A model generated the notes under the pieces. It was not told where the DNA came from, made no database searches, and was given only the letters and a program-made list of their open reading frames with translations. The position numbers and the translations under genes were made by a program. Positions 52,923 through 62,071 of a DNA stretch of 64,000 nucleotides are shown here, piece by piece (positions within the stretch are counted from its first letter, which is position 1; each line of letters opens with the position of its first letter). The stretch is from Brumimicrobium mesophilum (GTDB lineage Bacteria; Bacteroidota; Bacteroidia; Flavobacteriales_D; Crocinitomicaceae), in assembly GCF_003025005.1 (NCBI RefSeq), contig NZ_PVSS01000009.1, positions 124,242 through 188,241 of the forward strand, given 5' to 3'.

Positions 52923-53659
52923 TTTTTCTTGGCAATAATTATTAATCGGTCAGACTCACTTCGGTTGAACGGGGATAAAGAAAAATCGCCAAAAACATCA
53001 ATTATGTCAAATCCGGCTTTTTTTAATAAATCTTCAAATTCTTCTTTTTTTATGGCTTGAACTCTTTCTTGAAAATGACAATCCTTCCCATTATCTGAAA
53101 AATCGATACTTTTAAAGATGTGATTACCATCATATGACCTAGTAATCCTAAAATCAATTCCATCTAAAGATTTCACTTCTTTTTCTACCAAATGGTCTAA
53201 AACAAAATCAGCATTCATAAAATCAATAACAACAATTCCCTCCTCCACAAGCATTTCATGAATGGAAAGAAGGACCTTTAGGTTATCATCATAATTATCG
53301 AAATAACCAAAGCTTGTAAACAGATTAAACACAACATCAAAAGTATCTTTCTGATATACTTTCCTCATATCATGCGTATCAAATGAAAGCGTATCATTCT
53401 CAAATGGTTTTGCTTCTTGAATACTATTCTCAGACAAATCTACTCCAGTAACTTTTAAACCCTTTTTATTCAAAAAAACAGAATGTCTTCCTTTTCCACA
53501 AGCTAAATCCAGGCAGCTAACTTCTGTAGGTAAGTTCAAATAATTCAAAAGATTATTAATAAATCTTTCCGCTTCCGAAAAATCTCTATTTTGATATAAA
53601 ATATGGTAGTAAGAGGTATCAAACCAAGTCTCAAACCACTCCCCTTTTTGCTCGTTCAT
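52919..53659 (-). CDS. Class I SAM-dependent methyltransferase
   Basis: The 246-residue protein has a SAM motif I VSCLDLACGKGRHSVFL, motif II VTGVDLSENSIQEA, FDVVFNLFTSFGYFD and a Methyltransf_25-type fold. The substrate is unknown. It overlaps the ZIP transporter by four bases on the minus strand. Confidence 0.88.
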   Translation of the reverse strand: MNEQKGEWFETWFDTSYYHILYQNRDFSEAERFINNLLNYLNLPTEVSCLDLACGKGRHSVFLNKKGLKVTGVDLSENSIQEAKPFENDTLSFDTHDMRKVYQKDTFDVVFNLFTSFGYFDNYDDNLKVLLSIHEMLVEEGIVVIDFMNADFVLDHLVEKEVKSLDGIDFRITRSYDGNHIFKSIDFSDNGKDCHFQERVQAIKKEEFEDLLKKAGFDIIDVFGDFSLSPFNRSESDRLIIIAKKK

Positions 53660-53762
53660 TTATAATATATTGGTGAAAAAGTAGACAAAGATATTCAATT
53701 AAACTCACTACTGCAATAATGTTGCATTAAAATAGAGTTAATCAAGAAAATATTTTCAGGTA

Positions 53763-53792
53763 TTGTCTATGTTATACAAAATCATATATTTG
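53763..53792 (+). promoter_or_regulatory. Near-consensus promoter of siaB-siaC-coaE
   Basis: TTG (53763-53765), 19 bases, then TATATTTG (53785-53792) is a full match to the Bacteroidota promoter; the ATG at 53823 is 30 bases away. Confidence 0.8.
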
Positions 53793-53822
53793 TATAAGTT
53801 ACATTGAAATAATTTGAAGAAC

Positions 53823-54386
53823 ATGTCTTTAAACAGCATATACGAACTTTATCAAACCATGGAGCGCGACCATGCAATGGTTTCGTTTAAAGGAGAGGTT
53901 ACTGCTGATTTATTGAATTCAGTACTTCAAATTATGGAATCTAAACTTGGAATACTCGAAAAATCAACAAGAACTAGAAAAAAGGTTTACAATGTTTTGG
54001 TCGAGTGTTTACAAAATTTATATCATCATAACGATGGGATTGGGTCATTTAGAGAGCAAAGTTTCTCAGATATATATTTACCAAAAACTTCAATCTTAAT
54101 CATATCAAATCCTGATGACTATTATGAAGTAAAAACTGGAAATTTTGTAAGTTTAACCAAGGTAAAACAATTAGAAGAAAAAATAGAGAATATTAATAAT
54201 TTAAACAGGCTACAGTTGAGAGAGCTATATAAAAGTATATTATTTAAAGGCGAGATGTCACAAAAAGGAACGGCAGGACTTGGATTAATTGACATCGCCA
54301 GAAAATCAGGGAATAAATTAGAATATAGTTTTTTACCAATTGATGAAAATTTTAGTTTCTTTTGTTTAAACGTGAAAATCAATTAA
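53823..54386 (+). CDS. SiaB-type serine/threonine kinase
   Basis: The 187-residue protein matches the SiaB family of HATPase-fold kinases (DUF6272): an N-terminal four-helix part, the N-box LVECLQNLYHHNDG that binds Mg-ATP, and the G-box GTAGLGLIDIARKSG. In Pseudomonas SiaB phosphorylates SiaC on a Thr. The ATG at 53823 is chosen over a TTG three codons upstream. It lies five bases before the SiaC-like gene. The companions SiaA (phosphatase) and SiaD (diguanylate cyclase) are absent from this window. Confidence 0.85.
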   Translation: MSLNSIYELYQTMERDHAMVSFKGEVTADLLNSVLQIMESKLGILEKSTRTRKKVYNVLVECLQNLYHHNDGIGSFREQSFSDIYLPKTSILIISNPDDYYEVKTGNFVSLTKVKQLEEKIENINNLNRLQLRELYKSILFKGEMSQKGTAGLGLIDIARKSGNKLEYSFLPIDENFSFFCLNVKIN

Positions 54387-54391
54387 ATAAT

Positions 54392-54775
54392 ATGGAGAAT
54401 ATCAACTTAGGCGGTACACCCAAAACACCAAGTGTTAATTTTAATTGCGAAAATGGAGTAATTGAATTAAAAGGGAGATCTATTCCTGAAAACTCCGTTG
54501 AGTTTTATAAGCCATTAAACAACTGGATTGAAAAATATGGTGAGAACCCTCAAAAAACAACCGTTTTTGAGGTTAAATTAGAGTACTTTAATACTTCTTC
54601 TTCAAAATGTTTATTGGATATTTTCAAAATACTAGAATCCATCAATGGTACTGCAACAGAAGTTAAAGTAAAGTGGTATTTCGAAAAAGATGACGGGGAT
54701 ATGCAAGAAGCAGGAGAAGATTATCAAGCCCTTATTCCACTACCTTTTATAATGATAGAAGTCGAAGAAATTTAA
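54392..54775 (+). CDS. SiaC-type regulatory phosphoprotein (DUF1987)
   Basis: The 127-residue protein has the DUF1987/SiaC layout: GGTPKTPSVNF, the GRSIPENSVEFYKPLNNWI motif and YFNTSSSKCLLDIFK, with Thr68 in the place of the Thr phosphorylated in Pseudomonas SiaC. Start is the ATG at 54392. Unphosphorylated SiaC-type proteins bind and switch a partner; the partner here is unknown. It lies between siaB-type and coaE genes with five-base gaps on each side. Confidence 0.85.
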   Translation: MENINLGGTPKTPSVNFNCENGVIELKGRSIPENSVEFYKPLNNWIEKYGENPQKTTVFEVKLEYFNTSSSKCLLDIFKILESINGTATEVKVKWYFEKDDGDMQEAGEDYQALIPLPFIMIEVEEI

Positions 54776-54780
54776 TTGAG

Positions 54781-55365
54781 GTGAAAAAAATAGGAATAGC
54801 AGGTGGTATAGGCTCTGGAAAGTCGATAATTTCTGAGGTTTTAAAAACAATGGGGTACCCAGTATTCAATTCGGACGATGAAGCTAAATTGTTAATGGTA
54901 AAAAATCCTGAAGTTGTTCAAAAAATCAAGTCTATTTTTGGAGATGAGGCATATAATGGCAAGGAACTCAACAAACCTTTTTTAGCCAAAAAAATTTTCA
55001 ATAACTTAGATTTAAAATCAGAATTAAATAAAATTGTTCATCCAGCAGTTAGAAAAGCCTTTGTTGATTGGGCTGAAATTCAAAGTTCAAGTTTAGTTTT
55101 TAATGAAGCTGCTATACTTTTTGAAACCGGAGCATACAAATCATTTGACTTTACTGTTCTTGTCACTGCACCAGAAAAGGTAAGAATAGAACGCGTCGTT
55201 TCTAGGGACAATTCAACTGAAACAGAAGTTAAGCAAAGAATGAAGAATCAATGGAAAGACGACATTAAAATAGAAATGGCATCATTTGTTATTTTAAACG
55301 ACAACTCGACCTTAGTTACACCTCAAGTAATGGAAATGACAAGTTTATTTAATAAGGCTATTTAA
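54781..55365 (+). CDS. coaE: Dephospho-CoA kinase (GTG start)
   Basis: The 194-residue P-loop kinase has GIAGGIGSGKS at the N-terminus, a DxD-like NSDDEAK and the lid region VVSRDNSTETEVKQRMKNQ. It performs the last step of coenzyme A synthesis. It begins with GTG at 54781, five bases after the SiaC-type gene, and its 3' end overlaps the convergent membrane-protein gene by eight bases. Confidence 0.94.
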   Translation: MKKIGIAGGIGSGKSIISEVLKTMGYPVFNSDDEAKLLMVKNPEVVQKIKSIFGDEAYNGKELNKPFLAKKIFNNLDLKSELNKIVHPAVRKAFVDWAEIQSSSLVFNEAAILFETGAYKSFDFTVLVTAPEKVRIERVVSRDNSTETEVKQRMKNQWKDDIKIEMASFVILNDNSTLVTPQVMEMTSLFNKAI

Positions 55366-56053
55366 CTTCAGTGTAATCATCAAAATGATCATCATCATCA
55401 TTGTTGTTATTATTTTCGAATCGATTAGTTGGCTCATCATCCCCAAACTCTTGCTTTGGCTTCCCTAATAATATTGCCATGATTGCATTTGTAATTTTTA
55501 AAAGGACAGATAACATAAAAAAGAAACCAACGATTTTAAACATAAAACCAAAAACTGGAGTGTCTTCAATATTAAGAATACTACTTAAAAACCAATTAGA
55601 AATGGTGTTAGAAGCTATTTGTGGTGAAAAATAAAACCCTATAAAGACTAGTAAAGCAAGAACCACAACACCTATTTCAAATCGAATATCAAATGCAGGT
55701 TTTATCTTATTAAGTATGTCGCTCATACCAGGAAGGTTTGCTCTTCCACTTACTGAAAATAAGGATTGCCGTTGCTGTTTTGATTGAATCTTACCTAAAA
55801 AATAAATTAAAAGAATCAAGCCCCCTAAAAGCAAATCATTTAACAAAATCAAACCACCTGCTTGCTTTATGCAGAAAAGAAAAATTACATCCGCGAGAAA
55901 AACATAACGAATTGTTTTAATAAAATAAATATCAAACAACTGTTTTGGCCTCCCACCTCTCAAAATATTAATTCCCAGCATAATTAACCACCACAAAAAA
56001 TTGTAAACAGCTAAAATCACACCTATTCTAAAAATAAAATTCAATACTTCCAC
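55358..56053 (-). CDS. Membrane protein of unknown function with acidic tail
   Basis: The 231-residue protein has about five to six hydrophobic segments (near 5-30, 47-62, 66-86, 123-145, 165-185 and 187-200) and a C-terminal hydrophilic tail of Asn and Asp (NNNNNDDDDHFDD, about residues 213-226). I do not recognise its family. Its last eight bases overlap the coaE gene in convergent orientation. It is divergent from the S46 peptidase. Confidence 0.65.
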   Translation of the reverse strand: MEVLNFIFRIGVILAVYNFLWWLIMLGINILRGGRPKQLFDIYFIKTIRYVFLADVIFLFCIKQAGGLILLNDLLLGGLILLIYFLGKIQSKQQRQSLFSVSGRANLPGMSDILNKIKPAFDIRFEIGVVVLALLVFIGFYFSPQIASNTISNWFLSSILNIEDTPVFGFMFKIVGFFFMLSVLLKITNAIMAILLGKPKQEFGDDEPTNRFENNNNNDDDDHFDDYTEVK

Positions 56054-56137
56054 GCCTCAAAGTTGTAAAAATTAAATCTTTATTCAAATAAGAATACTAA
56101 AATTCTGTACACTTCTTATCTTTACGGCTTATAAAAA

Positions 56138-58276
56138 TTGAAGATGATGAAAAAAGTTAGTTTCTTACTATTATTTATGATTTTAAATGTCTTTTCTCGT
56201 GCAGAAGAAGGCATGCTTATCCCAACTTTACTTGGTGCTTTTGAATCCGATATGAAAGCAATGGGAATGAAAATCAGTGCTGAAGATATCTACGATGCAA
56301 ATAATGCAAGTATAAAAGATGCGATCATGCATTTTGGAGGTGGATGTACCTCTGAGATTATTTCAGATAAAGGACTATTATTGACGAATCACCATTGTGG
56401 TTTTTCTCAAATATATTCTCACACTACGGTAGAGAACAATTTGGCTAAATATGGTTTTTGGGCTAAAAATCTACCTGAAGAACTCAAAAATCCTGGACTA
56501 ACGGCCACAAGAATGGTAAGAATTGAAGATGTAACTGCTCAAGTTCTTGAAGGAACAGAAGAGTTAAGCGATTCTGAGAAAGGACAAAAAATGATGACCA
56601 ATATTGCACTTCTTAAAGCAAATGCAATTGATGGGACTCTTTTTGAAGCAGAAATTAAGCCTTTCGATTTTGGAAATAGTTATTTTTTATTAGTTAAGGA
56701 AACTTTTAGAGATATTCGATTAGTTGGAACACCTCCAAAAACTGTTGGAAAGTTTGGTGGAGATACCGATAACTGGGTTTGGCCTAGACACACTGGAGAT
56801 TTCTCCGTATTTAGAATTTACGCAGATCAAGATAATCAACCTGCAGATTACAATGAGAACAATAAGCCTTACACTCCAATTCACCATTTACCAATCTCTT
56901 TAAAATCAAGAGAGGTAGATGAATTTACAATGGTTTTCGGATTTCCTGGAACAACGAATCAACATACAATTAGTACTGAGTTAGATTTCATCATTAATAA
57001 AATGCGTCCTTCTCAAATTAAAATGAGAGACCTTTCATTATCTGTAATCAATGCTGCAATGAAAAAATCAGAAGCTACAGAAATTATGTATGCTTCAAAG
57101 CAAGCTAGAATTGCAAATGCATGGAAAAAATGGATTGGTCAGATAGACGGATTAAAAAGAGGAAATGCAATAAAAAAGAAAGTAGACTATGAAGATAGCT
57201 ACACTTCTGAAGCTTCTACCAAAGAAGAATGGAATACTGAGTTTGGAGAGGTCGTTTCTGACTTAAGAGCGCTTTCTACAAAATACAACATGAGTGATTT
57301 CACTTATAATATGTATGTTGAATTTGTTTTTGTTGGACCTGAAATGTTTAAAAGAGCAAGAGCATTAAATGATTTAATGACATTGTATAACGAAGGAGAA
57401 ACTGAAAAATTAACTAAAGCTATAGAAGAAGAAAAATCATCTCTATCTGGATTTTATGATCAATATGACATAAATATTGACAAGGATATTTTCCTATTAC
57501 AAAGTGAATATTATACAAAAGTTGTAGATTCAAAATTTCTACCGGCTTCACTTCTAAACAACGATTTATCTGAACTAAATACAGAGATTTATGAAGAATC
57601 GTTTTTGGTAAATCAAGAAGCTTATTTAAAAGTTCTAAATAATTTCAATAAATACGCAAAGAAGAAAGTAAGCAAAGATCCTGGATACAAATTATTTGTA
57701 GAATTAGATAATGTATTCAATGATTATTTACTAAATGATTTACGCGCTTACTATGGTACGAGAAATCAATTAATGAAACCTTATGTAAAAGGTAAATATG
57801 AAATGTATCCAGAAGCAAAACATTGGGCTAATGCAAACAGCACTCTACGTGTTACCTATGGTAAACTAGAAGGTTCAAAACCAAGTGATGGAATGATGTA
57901 TACTCCACACACGACTTTAGATGGCGTAATTGAAAAATACAATACAGGTCATGAAGATTTTGACTTATTACCAAGAATGGTTGAACTTCACAAAGCCAAA
58001 AACTATGGTGAGTATGCTCAGGATGGTGAATTATGGGTATGCTTCACAGGTTCTAACCACACAACTGGTGGTAATTCAGGGTCTCCAGTCATAAACGGTG
58101 AAGGTCATTTAATTGGAGTTAATTTCGATAGAAGCTGGGAAAGTACGATGAGTGATTATATGTTTGATGCTTCACGTTGTAGAAATATTTCAGTTGATAT
58201 TCGTTATGTTCTATGGATGATTGACATTTATGGGGAAGCTCCACATTTAGTTGAAGAAATGACAATTGTTAGATAA
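56138..58276 (+). CDS. S46 family dipeptidyl-peptidase, DPP11 type
   Basis: The 712-residue exported serine peptidase has a Sec signal peptide (about 1-22) and the S46 triad: His85/86 in LLTNHHCGF, Asp221 in RHTGDFSVFR and Ser647 in TGGNSGSPV. Arg665, 18 residues after the Ser in NFDRSWESTMSD, occupies the place of Arg673 of Porphyromonas DPP11, which gives preference for Asp/Glu at P1; DPP7 has Gly there. The enzyme would release acidic dipeptides in the periplasm. It is a single gene before the Wzz-like gene. Confidence 0.9.
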   Translation: MKMMKKVSFLLLFMILNVFSRAEEGMLIPTLLGAFESDMKAMGMKISAEDIYDANNASIKDAIMHFGGGCTSEIISDKGLLLTNHHCGFSQIYSHTTVENNLAKYGFWAKNLPEELKNPGLTATRMVRIEDVTAQVLEGTEELSDSEKGQKMMTNIALLKANAIDGTLFEAEIKPFDFGNSYFLLVKETFRDIRLVGTPPKTVGKFGGDTDNWVWPRHTGDFSVFRIYADQDNQPADYNENNKPYTPIHHLPISLKSREVDEFTMVFGFPGTTNQHTISTELDFIINKMRPSQIKMRDLSLSVINAAMKKSEATEIMYASKQARIANAWKKWIGQIDGLKRGNAIKKKVDYEDSYTSEASTKEEWNTEFGEVVSDLRALSTKYNMSDFTYNMYVEFVFVGPEMFKRARALNDLMTLYNEGETEKLTKAIEEEKSSLSGFYDQYDINIDKDIFLLQSEYYTKVVDSKFLPASLLNNDLSELNTEIYEESFLVNQEAYLKVLNNFNKYAKKKVSKDPGYKLFVELDNVFNDYLLNDLRAYYGTRNQLMKPYVKGKYEMYPEAKHWANANSTLRVTYGKLEGSKPSDGMMYTPHTTLDGVIEKYNTGHEDFDLLPRMVELHKAKNYGEYAQDGELWVCFTGSNHTTGGNSGSPVINGEGHLIGVNFDRSWESTMSDYMFDASRCRNISVDIRYVLWMIDIYGEAPHLVEEMTIVR

Positions 58277-58320
58277 TACAATATATATCATAGAAAAAAG
58301 TTAGTAGAAATAAATTAAGG

Positions 58321-59310
58321 ATGGAAAAAAAGAAGTCTGATCAAAACACCATTGAATTATTGGTGTTTACTTATAAAAACAGAAAGGTTTTAATTTTTAC
58401 AGGAATAATTGCAGGAATAATTTCAATAATTATTTCATTAATGCTGCCTGTACTATATGAATCAAATGCAATTGTCTTCCCAACAGCAACAAGTACTGTA
58501 TCTTTTAACCCTATGAGTAATGCGAAAGCAAGTTCAATGGATTTTGGAGAGGAAGAAAATGCAGAACAATTGATTCAAATATTACAATCGTCTCCTTTAA
58601 GAAACCGTGTAGTACAGGAATTCGATTTAGCAAAAGTTTATGACATCGATCCAGAAGATAAAAATTTTTACTACAAATTAGGTCAAGAATATCAAAGTCA
58701 TATTCGTTTTGAAAGAACACGTTTTGGCTCAATTAATATTTCCGTATTAGATGAATCACCAGAACTTGCTGCAAATATTGCCAACAAAATTGTACAACTT
58801 ATTGATACGGTAAAAAATGATTTGATTAAAGAGCGTACAGTTCCAGCTTTTGAAATTAACAAAAGAAAATTGAACCAATTAAAGGAATCACAAGAGCGTT
58901 TAAACAATGAAATGGACAGCCTTTCTCAATTGGGAGTAATTGATGCACTATCTAGATCGAGTTTATTTGCAGCATTGAACGAATCGAAAACAGCTGAAGA
59001 TAAAGAGTTTTTCAAAAATCAGATAGAAGTAAACCTTAAATATGGTGCACGTTATGATGCACTTTCTGATTTACGTGAATTCAGAATTGAAAAAATGACA
59101 GAGCAAGAAGTTTCTTACGAACAAGCGGAATCAGATGCTGTTGAAAATTTCAACCATAAATTCGTTGTTGAATCGGCGGTACCTTCAGATAAAAAAGCAG
59201 AACCTAAAAGAATGATAATTGTTCTTGTTTTCTCACTTGCTTCAATTATTTTGATGTTTATTGCCTTACTAATAAAAGATAGATTAAGAACTGTTAAGCA
59301 TTCGATTTAG
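58321..59310 (+). CDS. Wzz-type polysaccharide chain-length protein
   Basis: The 329-residue inner-membrane protein has two membrane segments (about 23-45 and 300-322) bracketing a large periplasmic domain with coiled-coil helices (QLKESQERLNNEMDSLSQ), the Wzz/PCP layout, but no C-terminal tyrosine kinase. It sets the length of O-antigen, capsule or exopolysaccharide chains. It ends three bases before the ligase-like gene, so both are one operon. Confidence 0.85.
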   Translation: MEKKKSDQNTIELLVFTYKNRKVLIFTGIIAGIISIIISLMLPVLYESNAIVFPTATSTVSFNPMSNAKASSMDFGEEENAEQLIQILQSSPLRNRVVQEFDLAKVYDIDPEDKNFYYKLGQEYQSHIRFERTRFGSINISVLDESPELAANIANKIVQLIDTVKNDLIKERTVPAFEINKRKLNQLKESQERLNNEMDSLSQLGVIDALSRSSLFAALNESKTAEDKEFFKNQIEVNLKYGARYDALSDLREFRIEKMTEQEVSYEQAESDAVENFNHKFVVESAVPSDKKAEPKRMIIVLVFSLASIILMFIALLIKDRLRTVKHSI

Positions 59311-59313
59311 ATT

Positions 59314-60762
59314 TTGGAAGTTATTAAAAAAAATAGTTTCATGGTAAGTATTGTACTCCTATTTATGGGCGTGAATGCATACTTGATTTTTAATGATAAT
59401 TATTTTTTAAATGCTCTACCTCTTGTTCTAGTAATTGCTTTTATTGCTATTTTTCATACAACCTCAGCATTTCTTCTTACTGTTTTTCTAACTCCACTTT
59501 CAGTAAATTTAGAAAGTTTTACCGATGGAAGAATCGGTTTGTATCTGCCAACGGAACCTATATTATTTGGTTTAATGCTTTTGATGATTTTCAAAGAATT
59601 GAAAGCGCCTGTTATGAATAAAGAATTCTGGCGACATCCAATCACCCTATCATTAGGATTTTATTTGTTATGGGTCTTTTTCACATCGATAACAAGTGCT
59701 CAACCCATAGTTTCTTTCAAATTTTTATTAATGAAGCTTTGGTATATAGTTCCGATTTTAATGATTGGTTTTAATATTTTCGGAAAGAAAAGTAATATCA
59801 TAAAATTCTTGTGGGCCTATTCCATCGGAATGACAATTGTTATCATTTATACTTTATTTCGCCATTGGGGTTATGATTTTGGAGAAAAAGAAGGACATTG
59901 GGTAATGTCACCATTCTTTAAAGACCATACAATTTATGGCTCAAGTGTAGCTATGAGTATAGTTTTTATTATTGGATTGATCACATACAAAAAACACTCT
60001 ATTCAAGCTCAAGTTTTACTAGGTATCGTATTTACTATCACAGCACTAGGTTTATATTTTAGTTATACAAGGGGTGCCTGGGTAAGTATTATTTTTGCCT
60101 TTGGAATTTGGCTATTTATAAAATATAAAATCAAGTTTAAATATTTGCTTGGAGCGGGTGTTTTGGTACTTTCAATTGTGTTACTTTCATGGCACCAAAT
60201 CGAAATGGTTTTGGCCAAGAACAAACACGAGCATACAACGACAAACTTTGATGAACGTATAAGATCAGCAGCTAACATAACCTCTGATGCTTCAAATTTA
60301 GAACGTTTAAATAGATGGAGTTCCGCATGGAATATGTTCAAAGAACGACCTTTGGTTGGCTTTGGTCCTGCAACTTATGCTTTGGAATATGCTCCATATC
60401 AAGACCCTGAAAAATTAACAATCATTTCAACCAATTTTGGAAATCAAGGAAATGCTCACTCGGAATATTTAGGAGCTTTAGCAGAAACAGGCGCAATAGG
60501 TATGTTATCTGTTCTACTCTTTGTTACGGTTTTATTTTACACTGGTATTATGTTTTTGATTAATCTTAAAAAATATAATCCAGAAGATAAACAATTGTAT
60601 ATTTTAATTCTCTGCATTGTTTTAGCTATGTCTACGTACTTTTTTCATGGTTTACTCAACAATTATTTAGACACAGATAAAGCATCAATTCCTGTTTATG
60701 GTGCGGCTGCAATTTTTATAGCTCAAGCTGTAAAATTACAAAAAAGAGAATCTCGACTCTAA
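59314..60762 (+). CDS. O-antigen ligase/polymerase-like membrane protein
   Basis: The 482-residue protein has about ten to twelve membrane spans and a Wzy_C/O-antigen ligase periplasmic loop, including the typical RLNRWSSAWNMFKERPLVGFG followed by HSEYLGALAETGAIG (each listed in part). It polymerises or attaches glycan chains. The frame opens with TTG at 59314, directly after the Wzz-like stop; ATG at 59341 is the alternative. Confidence 0.85.
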   Translation: MEVIKKNSFMVSIVLLFMGVNAYLIFNDNYFLNALPLVLVIAFIAIFHTTSAFLLTVFLTPLSVNLESFTDGRIGLYLPTEPILFGLMLLMIFKELKAPVMNKEFWRHPITLSLGFYLLWVFFTSITSAQPIVSFKFLLMKLWYIVPILMIGFNIFGKKSNIIKFLWAYSIGMTIVIIYTLFRHWGYDFGEKEGHWVMSPFFKDHTIYGSSVAMSIVFIIGLITYKKHSIQAQVLLGIVFTITALGLYFSYTRGAWVSIIFAFGIWLFIKYKIKFKYLLGAGVLVLSIVLLSWHQIEMVLAKNKHEHTTTNFDERIRSAANITSDASNLERLNRWSSAWNMFKERPLVGFGPATYALEYAPYQDPEKLTIISTNFGNQGNAHSEYLGALAETGAIGMLSVLLFVTVLFYTGIMFLINLKKYNPEDKQLYILILCIVLAMSTYFFHGLLNNYLDTDKASIPVYGAAAIFIAQAVKLQKRESRL

Positions 60763-60851
60763 ATAAAAAATTCATTTTCTATTTCTTTTTTTAATGTAAA
60801 AAATGAATGCTCATAAAATGGCATAATTAAATTTACAAAAATATAAGGAAT

Positions 60852-60895
60852 AAAAAAGTCCCGTTAAATATGTTTGTTTGACATTTAACGGGACT
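60852..60895 (-). terminator. Terminator of hldD
   Basis: A 13 bp perfect stem AGTCCCGTTAAAT / ATTTAACGGGACT is followed by T residues on the minus strand, 26 bases after the hldD stop. Confidence 0.88.
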
Positions 60896-60920
60896 AGGAA
60901 TATTCTAAAAGGTCTTTATA

Positions 60921-61886
60921 TTAAAGGTACTTTCCTTCCATTAGATAGTTCTTAACGTAATCATTAATTCCTTGTTCTAGAGTATGAAAACCCTCAGTGT
61001 ACCCTGCCGCAATAAGTTTATTAATTTTAGCTTCTGTGAAATATTGATATTTATCTCTAATATCTGCAGGAGTATCAATATATGAAATTTCCACATCCCT
61101 ATTCATTGCATGAAAAGTGTCTACTGCCAAAGTTTTAAATGTACGAGCTTTTCCTGACCCAACATTGTACAATCCACTCTTAGGACGTTTTTCCATTAAG
61201 AAAATGCAAATATTCAAAACATCTTTTACGTAAATAAAATCTCTTTTTTGTTCACCATCTTCATACTTCTCATTATGAGATCTAAATAACTTTAATTCCC
61301 CTGTTTTTGAAATCTGACGATATGCATGTAAAACTACAGAGGCCATTCTTGCCTTATGATATTCATTAGGTCCATAAACATTAAAGAACTTTAAACCAGC
61401 CCAAAATGGAGGCTTAATACTTTGCGTTAAAACCCATTTATCGAAATCATTTTTAGAGTCACCATACGCATTTAGTGGCTTTAAGTCATCCACTAACCTA
61501 TGGTCGTCATCATAACCACTTTCACCTAAACCATACGTCGCAGCTGAACTAGCATAAACCATAGGAATTCCATATTGAGTAGCATGTCTCCATAAATCTT
61601 TAGAATAGTTCAGGTTTAATCTATCAAATATTTCTTTATCAAATTCTGTGGTATCCGTTCTTGCACCAATATGGAAAATAAACTTTACTTCATCACCATG
61701 CTCCTTTAACCACGGCATGAATTCCTCTCTATCAATTCTTTTAATATATTTTTTACCCACTAAATTGTGTTCTTTCTCATCATTCGAAAAATCATCCACA
61801 ATAATAATACGTTTTATCCCTATATCGTTTAGCTTGCTTACTAAACCGCTACCTACAAATCCTGCAGCACCTGTTACAACTATCAT
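60921..61886 (-). CDS. hldD: ADP-glyceromanno-heptose 6-epimerase
   Basis: The 321-residue extended short-chain dehydrogenase has the Rossmann motif VTGAAGFVGSGL, HIGARTDTTEFD, the catalytic YASSAATYG and Tyr-Lys (NAYGDSKNDFDKW) and KRDFIYVKDV. It makes ADP-L-glycero-D-manno-heptose for the lipopolysaccharide core. Start is the ATG at 61886; an upstream ATG at 61964 adds 26 residues unlike the family and would run into the hairpin of the neighbouring gene. Together with kdsC at 26.5 kb it shows heptose and KDO in the lipopolysaccharide. Confidence 0.93.
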   Translation of the reverse strand: MIVVTGAAGFVGSGLVSKLNDIGIKRIIIVDDFSNDEKEHNLVGKKYIKRIDREEFMPWLKEHGDEVKFIFHIGARTDTTEFDKEIFDRLNLNYSKDLWRHATQYGIPMVYASSAATYGLGESGYDDDHRLVDDLKPLNAYGDSKNDFDKWVLTQSIKPPFWAGLKFFNVYGPNEYHKARMASVVLHAYRQISKTGELKLFRSHNEKYEDGEQKRDFIYVKDVLNICIFLMEKRPKSGLYNVGSGKARTFKTLAVDTFHAMNRDVEISYIDTPADIRDKYQYFTEAKINKLIAAGYTEGFHTLEQGINDYVKNYLMEGKYL

Positions 61887-61947
61887 ATTCAATAAATTTA
61901 GAAAGTTAAAGATACAAAATGGTATCTTTTGAAACAAAAATAACCAT

Positions 61948-61977
61948 AAAAAAACCTCATGCAATTACATGAGGTTT
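61948..61977 (-). terminator. Terminator of the repeat lipoprotein gene
   Basis: Stem AAACCTCATG / CATGAGGTTT with loop CAATTA is followed on the minus strand by seven T; it lies 94 bases after the stop at 62072. Confidence 0.85.
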
Positions 61978-62071
61978 ATAAAATCAAATTTTATGTCTAA
62001 TTAGACTTAAAAATTTATATCCTTCTTTTAGAATTTTGGCTATAAATTAATATTCTTTATTATTATGAAGC

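Noticed and set aside
61887-61964. Extended N-terminus of hldD
   Set aside because: The added 26 residues are Phe/Leu-rich translation of an AT-rich leader and overlap the neighbouring gene's terminator.
59314-62000. Complete O-antigen or capsule cluster
   Set aside because: Only Wzz-like and ligase-like genes plus hldD are present; no flippase, initiating transferase or sugar-nucleotide genes are adjacent.
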